From: Chitinophagales bacterium
GTDB lineage: Bacteria; Bacteroidota; Bacteroidia; Chitinophagales; UBA2359
DNA: 5,467 nt
Reading direction: 5' to 3'
Assembly: GCA_020629335.1 (NCBI GenBank)
Contig: JAHDDN010000200.1
Coordinates: 3,812-9,278 of the forward strand
Below the pieces are notes generated by a model, which saw nothing but the letters and a program-made list of their open reading frames with translations, was not told the DNA's origin and did no database searches. Shown here one piece after another: positions 1-3,689 of the stretch (position 1 is its first letter; each line of letters begins with the position of its first letter). Both the position numbers and the translations under genes were made by a program.

Positions 1-195
1 TCTGATTTGCTGAACTTGGCCTTCTTTTATTTTAGAAGAGGTATCGCTTATAAAATCAGAATTAGTGCTTACGAGTGGTAGTTGGTATACATGCAATATA
101 ACCAATTCGGCATTTAATTTCTTACTTAAATGGCAAGCGTAGCTAAAAGCATTGCAAGCATTTTTTGAGTAATCTGTTGGAAATAATATTTTCAT
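1..195 (-). CDS. Universal stress protein (Usp), N-terminal part, cut by window edge
   Basis: Only the first 65 codons are in the window; the frame is open to the left edge. The ATG lies at 195-193 on the minus strand, and the protein opens MKILFPTDYSKNACNAF, the classic first beta strand and start of the first helix of the Usp fold (hydrophobic strand, PTDxS, then a helix ending near SYACHLSKKLNAELVILHV, where strand two carries the usual LHV). Usp proteins are small cytoplasmic alpha/beta proteins, many ATP-binding, induced by starvation, low oxygen or redox stress. The C-terminal nucleotide-binding motif is not visible, so ATP binding and one- versus two-domain length cannot be judged. The leader has no Shine-Dalgarno sequence and is A-rich, as is common in Bacteroidota. 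The gene follows the complete Usp gene on the same strand after a 47-bp gap but has its own promoter candidate at 226-269, so it may be transcribed both alone and by read-through. Confidence 0.85.
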   Translation of the reverse strand, partial: MKILFPTDYSKNACNAFSYACHLSKKLNAELVILHVYQLPLVSTNSDFISDTSSKIKEGQVQQIR

Positions 196-225
196 GATTG
201 ATTGTTTTTGATTATGTTCTTTTAA

Positions 226-269
226 CAAAGATAAATCATGTATTAGCTATTTGAAATGATATTTGTCAC
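226..269 (-). promoter_or_regulatory. Promoter with CRP/FNR-like operator for the partial Usp gene
   Basis: Read on the minus strand, a -7 element TATCTTTG (233-226) matches the Bacteroidota consensus TAnnTTTG completely. A TTTC (256-253) lies exactly 19 bp upstream in place of the -33 TTTG. Overlapping the -33 element is an imperfect palindrome, GTGA-N6-TCAT (269-256), of CRP/FNR half-site type. Its centre is 36.5 bp from the downstream end of the -7 element, which puts it near -41.5 if transcription starts about five bases further on; this is the class II activator position known for CRP and FNR. The same arrangement with identical spacing precedes the other Usp gene (1220-1263). The operator half overlaps the last codons of the upstream Usp gene. 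The element matches and spacing are seen directly; binding and activation are inferred. Confidence 0.6.
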
Positions 270-1187
270 TCCATCAGATGATCTTTTCCATGCTTCCCTA
301 TCAATTTTCTCTTTTACAACTAATAGTGGGATGTCATCTACAGCATCAATAAGCTTTTCAGTGTAACTTCCTAGTAGTAGTCTTTTTATCATAGATTTTC
401 CTTGAGCGGCAGTGATGATTAAGTCTGCATCTCTTTCCTTGGCGATACTATAGGTGTAAGCTGCTCCAGCATAATTCATATTTAGATTGAAAATTGGTGC
501 AACATGTGTTTTTTCGAAGTTTACATCAGCAATAAATTCATTATATTGCTCTTGTGTAGAAGCTCTTACTAAAGGTTCAATTTTAGTATTGTGGTATAAA
601 GACCCACCATAACCATAAGTTGGTATATCGTATACGTGATGTATAAAAATGTTCGCATTTTCATTGTCTTTACTTACTGAAATAGCTTCTAGTAGTGCCT
701 GTTTTGAATATATTGAAAAATCAGTAGGTACGACTATTCTATTGAGTGAATGAGTTGGGTTTTCATTAACAAATAAAACGGAGCTTGTGCAGCGTCGAAC
801 GACTTGTTTTGGAATAATTCCGCTACCTTCTGATTTCGTTTTTTTACCTAAAATTAGTAAATCCACATTTTTTGTATCTACTCTGTGGATCAAAGTTTTA
901 GCAGGAGAACCTTCTATAACTTCCACTTCAGTGTCGTAATTTTCAAGATTAGAGAAATTGTTTTTTAGATTAGTTTCAATTTCTTTAGCCATTTTTTCAT
1001 CCATTGGAATTCTTAATTCTGGGAATTCTTGCTTAATTTTAGGCGGAATAGACAAGTCTCTATGAACGTGTGTGAAGTATATTTTATTAGGCTTAAATGT
1101 CTTGCATAGAAAAGCTGTATAAGCAATTAGTTGAGCGTCCATTGCAGAAAGGTCTAATCCGACCATTATTCTTTTGAAAGTATACAT
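243..1187 (-). CDS. Tandem-domain universal stress protein (UspE-like architecture)
   Basis: This complete 314-residue protein holds two Usp folds, about residues 1-143 and 148-295, with a polar C-terminal tail. Domain 1 opens FKRIMVGLDLS with THVHRDL on strand two; domain 2 opens LNRIVVPTDFS with IHHVYD on strand two. Domain 2 keeps the end of the Usp ATP-site motif: G263, nine residues, then G273-S274 (AQGKSMIKRLLLGS), although the first Gly of G-2x-G is Ala. Domain 1 has only a degenerate form (LGKKTKSEGSG then CTSSVLFV), so nucleotide binding, if any, is more likely in domain 2. There is no signal peptide or membrane segment; it should be cytoplasmic. The ATG at 1187-1185 gives the normal Usp N-terminus, and no other start is needed. 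The leader is A-rich (nine A in a row) without a Shine-Dalgarno. It is divergent from the histidine kinase gene, and its promoter candidate (1220-1263) carries the same operator pattern as the next Usp gene. The precise physiological role is unknown. Confidence 0.93.
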   Translation of the reverse strand: MYTFKRIMVGLDLSAMDAQLIAYTAFLCKTFKPNKIYFTHVHRDLSIPPKIKQEFPELRIPMDEKMAKEIETNLKNNFSNLENYDTEVEVIEGSPAKTLIHRVDTKNVDLLILGKKTKSEGSGIIPKQVVRRCTSSVLFVNENPTHSLNRIVVPTDFSIYSKQALLEAISVSKDNENANIFIHHVYDIPTYGYGGSLYHNTKIEPLVRASTQEQYNEFIADVNFEKTHVAPIFNLNMNYAGAAYTYSIAKERDADLIITAAQGKSMIKRLLLGSYTEKLIDAVDDIPLLVVKEKIDREAWKRSSDGVTNIISNS

Positions 1188-1219
1188 GATTTGATTTTTT
1201 TTTGTTAAATAATATGCTG

Positions 1220-1263
1220 CTAAGATAAAGGCACTTGATTTATTTTGAAATGATATACATCAT
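1220..1263 (-). promoter_or_regulatory. Promoter with CRP/FNR-like operator for the tandem Usp gene
   Basis: On the minus strand a -7 element TATCTTAG (1227-1220; one mismatch to TAnnTTTG) lies 19 bp from a TTTC (1250-1247) at the -33 place. The palindrome ATGAT-N4-ATCAT (1263-1250), equally written ATGA-N6-TCAT, overlaps the -33 element; it differs from the FNR consensus TTGAT-N4-ATCAA only at the outermost base of each arm. Its centre is 36.5 bp from the end of the -7 element, the same as at 226-269. Compared with that promoter, a 13-base block (ATATCATTTCAAA) and an 8-base block (TTTATCTT) are identical and separated by 14 unrelated bases in both. The -7 element to ATG distance is about 32 bases. 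Activation by the neighbouring receiver-CRP regulator is inference. Confidence 0.55.
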
Positions 1264-1271
1264 CCGAGTAG

Positions 1272-1285
1272 ATGATAGTTGTCAT
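1272..1285. promoter_or_regulatory. Second CRP/FNR-like palindrome between divergent genes
   Basis: ATGA-N6-TCAT occurs here as a perfect inverted repeat, extendable one pair to GATGA-N6-TCATC (1271-1286). It begins exactly 22 bp after the like palindrome at 1250-1263, so the two sites face the same side of the helix about two turns apart. It would sit near -63 of the Usp promoter and 10 to 20 bases before the most likely kinase start codons. It could add to Usp activation or autoregulate the kinase-regulator operon. It only makes sense as an operator if kinase translation starts at 1295 or 1304, not further upstream. No convincing plus-strand promoter was found; TTATTTTG at 1240-1247 is the best -7 candidate but lacks a partner at -33. 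Confidence 0.4.
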
Positions 1286-1294
1286 CACAGTAAA

Positions 1295-2395
1295 ATGTTA
1301 GCTATGAATGAAGAAGAAGATATCCAACTTTTAAATGCTGTTGTAGATGGTATGATAGATGGCTTAGTTATTATAGATACTAAAGGTACTATAGTAAAAG
1401 TTAATCCAGCGACGGCTAAGTTGTTTGGTTATCACGCAGACGAGATACTGGGGGGAAATGTAAAAATGCTTATGCCCAGTCCTCATACAGAACAGCATGA
1501 TCAGTACTTGATAAATTATATGCGTTCTGGTATTGGTAAGATCATTGGGAAAGGGCGTGATGTAATTGGTTTGAAAAAGAATGGAGCTACTTTCCCATTT
1601 AGACTAAGTATTACCGAAGTAAGGGTAAAAGATGAGTGTGTATTTGCAGGAATAATACATGATATAAGTTTTAGAAAGTTAGCAGAGGAAACTCAGATAG
1701 CATTAGAAAAAGAGAAAGAATTAAATGAAATGAAGACGAGGTTTGTCTCTATGGCCTCTCATGAGTTCAGAACTCCTTTAAGTACAATATTGACTTCTAC
1801 TACTTTAATTGATCGTTATAAGGAAGAAGCCTTTTTAGATAAAAGGGAGAAGCATATTAAGAGAATTAAGTCTGCGGTACACAATATGAAAGCGATTTTG
1901 AATGACTTTTTATCTATTAGTAAATTAGAGGAAGGTAAGGTAGAAAATTCGCCTCTTTATTTTGATTTGTTTGATTTTTGCTTGGAGGAAGCAGAGGAAA
2001 TGCAAGCTATTACAAAACGTGATCAAATTATAGTTTATGAACATTTGGGTGGTGATAAACAAGTTTTTTTGGATAAAAAACTGCTAACAAATATTTTACA
2101 CAATTTGCTATCCAATGCTATCAAATATTCGAGTGAGGAGAGTCGTATATATTTGAGCACTTTTTGTGATGAGACTCTTGTTAGATTAATTGTAAAGGAT
2201 GAAGGGATAGGTATACCTAAGGAAGAACAAGGCCAACTTTTTACAAGGTTTTTTAGGGCGAATAATGTCAGCAATATTCAAGGGACTGGCTTGGGCTTAA
2301 ATATTGTTCAGAGGTATGTTAGCTTAATGAAAGGTGAAATTACTTTCGATAGTAATAAGTCTGGTACTGAGTTTACTTTAATATTTAAAAAATAG
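1295..2395 (+). CDS. FixL-like PAS sensor histidine kinase (candidate haem oxygen sensor)
   Basis: Numbered from the ATG at 1295 this is a soluble 366-residue kinase: PAS about 10-130, a charged coiled-coil linker about 128-150, HisKA with the H-box SHEFRTP (phospho-His156), and HATPase_c with N-box N270/N274 (SNAIKYS), G1 DEGIGIP at 302-308, F-box about 315-321 and G2 GTGLGL at 330-335. No membrane segment is present. The PAS domain reads like rhizobial FixL: LMPxP, QHDQYL with His68 at the haem-ligand place (BjFixL His200), then exactly 20 residues on IIGKGR with Arg88 at the place of the O2-contacting Arg220. Residues matching BjFixL Ile215, Leu236 and Ile238 are also kept, while Met234 is Phe. 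It probably autophosphorylates according to oxygen or another haem ligand and passes phosphate to the regulator encoded four bases downstream. The frame is open back to a TTG at 1235 and an ATG at 1250; 1295 is preferred for its AAA context and because upstream starts would translate through two palindromes. ATG 1304 is also possible. Confidence 0.9.
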   Translation: MLAMNEEEDIQLLNAVVDGMIDGLVIIDTKGTIVKVNPATAKLFGYHADEILGGNVKMLMPSPHTEQHDQYLINYMRSGIGKIIGKGRDVIGLKKNGATFPFRLSITEVRVKDECVFAGIIHDISFRKLAEETQIALEKEKELNEMKTRFVSMASHEFRTPLSTILTSTTLIDRYKEEAFLDKREKHIKRIKSAVHNMKAILNDFLSISKLEEGKVENSPLYFDLFDFCLEEAEEMQAITKRDQIIVYEHLGGDKQVFLDKKLLTNILHNLLSNAIKYSSEESRIYLSTFCDETLVRLIVKDEGIGIPKEEQGQLFTRFFRANNVSNIQGTGLGLNIVQRYVSLMKGEITFDSNKSGTEFTLIFKK

Positions 2396-2399
2396 AAGG

Positions 2400-3449
2400 A
2401 TGAAAAAGATATTGTTGATTGAAGATAATTTGGAGATTAGGGAAAATACTGCTGAAATTCTTGAGTTAGCTAATTATGAAGTCGTTACTGCTGAGAATGG
2501 TAAGGTAGGGGTTTCTAAAGCAAAGTCAGAATTGCCTGATATTATTATTTGTGATATTATGATGCCTGAATTAGATGGGTATGGGGTTTTGCGGATTTTG
2601 AGTAGAGACCCTTTGACGATGGGTATCCCTTTTCTTTTTTTGACTGCAAAAGCGGATAAAACGGACTTTCGAAAGGGAATGACTTTGGGGGCAGATGATT
2701 ATTTGACTAAGCCATTTGAGGAGGTAGAATTATTAGATACGATAGAAAGAAGGCTTGAAAAGGCTTCTTATTTTATTGATCCTTCGAGCAGTGATTCAAA
2801 AGAATCGATTCATTTTTTTAATCAAACTAAAGTGCTTGATAAACTAGCAAGTTTGATTGGAGATCAGGATAAAATGGTTTATAAGAAGAAGCAAATTTTA
2901 TTCTCTGAAGGTAGTCGGCCTTATAATGTGTACTTTATAAATAAAGGTAAAGTAAAGTGTTATTTGACAAATGAGCACGGTAAAGAGTTAATTACTAGTA
3001 TTCATGTTAAAGGTGATTTCATAGGTTATCAAGCGATATTAGAAGATCGACTATATAATGAAACGGCTATAATATTGGAAGACACAGAATTGACAGCTAT
3101 TTCTAAGGATCATTTCTTTGATTTGTTATATAATGATAAGGATATAGGATTTCAATTTGTGAGAATGCTTTCTGCGAACTTGTCAAAAATGAGTTTACAG
3201 TTAATGCGAATGGCTTATGATTCTGTTCGTCAACGTGTGGCGAGGGCTTTATTAGTCATGAATGAAAGATATAAGGAGGAAGATGGTTTTGAGATGTCAA
3301 GGGAAGACTTATCTAATATGGTAGGTACTTCTAAAGAATCTTTAATCCGTACTTTATCGGACTTTAAGTCGGATAAAGTAATTGATATTAATAATGGTGT
3401 TATTTTTATTAAGGATTTTGATGAGCTTAGAGATATTATAGATTATTGA
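2400..3449 (+). CDS. Response regulator: receiver domain fused to CRP/FNR-family DNA-binding module
   Basis: This 349-residue protein begins with a full receiver domain (about 1-120): acidic pair E8/D9, phospho-acceptor D52 in CDIMMPELDG, T82 and K104 in LTKPF. After a linker come a CRP-type beta-roll (about 143-235), a long dimer helix (about 244-272) and a CRP-type winged helix-turn-helix (about 277-340). The recognition helix (GTSKESLIRTLSDF) keeps the Glu and Arg (E313, R317) that read TGA half-sites in CRP and FNR; FNR Ser212 is Ile316. The cAMP-site signature (GE...RxA) is absent (FIGYQAIL...NETA), and there is no N-terminal Cys cluster for an Fe-S centre, so phosphorylation is the likely input. 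The ATG follows the kinase stop by four bases; the AGAAGG before it abuts the start too closely for normal Shine-Dalgarno use, which suggests translational coupling. Fusing the receiver to a FixK/FNR-like output would merge FixJ and FixK in one protein. The palindromes at 226-269 and 1250-1285 are its likely targets. Confidence 0.93.
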   Translation: MKKILLIEDNLEIRENTAEILELANYEVVTAENGKVGVSKAKSELPDIIICDIMMPELDGYGVLRILSRDPLTMGIPFLFLTAKADKTDFRKGMTLGADDYLTKPFEEVELLDTIERRLEKASYFIDPSSSDSKESIHFFNQTKVLDKLASLIGDQDKMVYKKKQILFSEGSRPYNVYFINKGKVKCYLTNEHGKELITSIHVKGDFIGYQAILEDRLYNETAIILEDTELTAISKDHFFDLLYNDKDIGFQFVRMLSANLSKMSLQLMRMAYDSVRQRVARALLVMNERYKEEDGFEMSREDLSNMVGTSKESLIRTLSDFKSDKVIDINNGVIFIKDFDELRDIIDY

Positions 3450-3460
3450 TTTTGACTTAG

Positions 3461-3627
3461 GGATGGAAGCGGTATGTGGCGTATATGGTGCTGCTTACGG
3501 AACTTAGCTGGACGTAGGCTGGCCTGAAAGGCAGACAAAGTAGGGACGTAGCCTACGTCTGTACGGGGGAGTAGCTGCGACATAGCCACATGAGAGCGTA
3601 CAGCCCGATCCGAAGGGGAAGCCCCAG
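3461..3627. other. GC-rich structured intergenic element of unknown nature
   Basis: This stretch between the convergent regulator and surface-protein genes is about 56% G+C by hand count over 3461-3630, clearly higher than the AT-rich genes on both sides. It is dense in inverted repeats: 3511-3520 with 3550-3559 (10 perfect pairs), GCCT/AGGC at 3522-3532 nested inside, 3474-3480 with 3585-3591 (7 pairs), 3490-3496 with 3569-3575 (7 pairs with two G-T), 3559-3565 with 3597-3603 (7 pairs) and GGGG/CCCC at 3615-3625. The strand is undecided. No tRNA, rRNA, tmRNA, RNase P or SRP signature was recognised. It could be a dispersed intergenic repeat, a structured 3' UTR that ends the kinase-regulator operon, a small RNA, or a remnant of transferred DNA. 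The structure is seen; the function is unknown. Confidence 0.5.
3511..3559. repeat. Long inverted repeat with nested hairpin
   Basis: The arms GACGTAGGCT (3511-3520) and AGCCTACGTC (3550-3559) are perfect reverse complements, with a small GCCT-GAA-AGGC hairpin (3522-3532) in the loop. The right arm also belongs to a tight local palindrome, GACGTAG-C-CTACGTC (3545-3559), so two foldings compete. There is no T-run on either side, so it is not a standard intrinsic terminator. Confidence 0.6.
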
Positions 3628-3667
3628 AAAAGAAAAAAGGGCATGCGCCTTATCCACGCATACCCTT
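3628..3667 (-). terminator. Rho-independent terminator of the surface-protein gene
   Basis: On the minus strand, 23 bases after the stop codon, an 11-pair stem (AAGGGTATGCG with CGCATGCCCTT, 3667-3657 and 3647-3637; one G-U pair) closes a 9-base loop and runs into TTTTTTCTTTT. Read on the plus strand the G-U becomes a C-A mismatch and no T-run follows, so it is oriented for the surface-protein transcript and should not efficiently stop the kinase-regulator operon. Confidence 0.85.
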
Positions 3668-3689
3668 CACTACATATCCTAAATCTCCA

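Noticed and set aside
1195..1203. Nine-T run as a terminator
   Set aside because: No hairpin stands before it on the plus strand; on the minus strand it is the A-rich leader just before the Usp start codon.
2035..2274. Open frame of 79 codons on the minus strand
   Set aside because: It lies wholly within the ATPase domain of the kinase gene, its product resembles nothing, and the plus-strand frame has clear N, G1 and F motifs there.
2394..2402. AGAAGGATG as a strong Shine-Dalgarno for the regulator
   Set aside because: The purine run abuts the start codon with no spacer, so translational coupling to the kinase stop is the better reading.
2400..3449. Regulator as a true CRP (cAMP) or FNR (Fe-S) sensor
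   Set aside because: The cAMP-pocket Gly-Glu and Arg signature is missing, and only two scattered cysteines are present (51 and 187), so neither ligand is supported.
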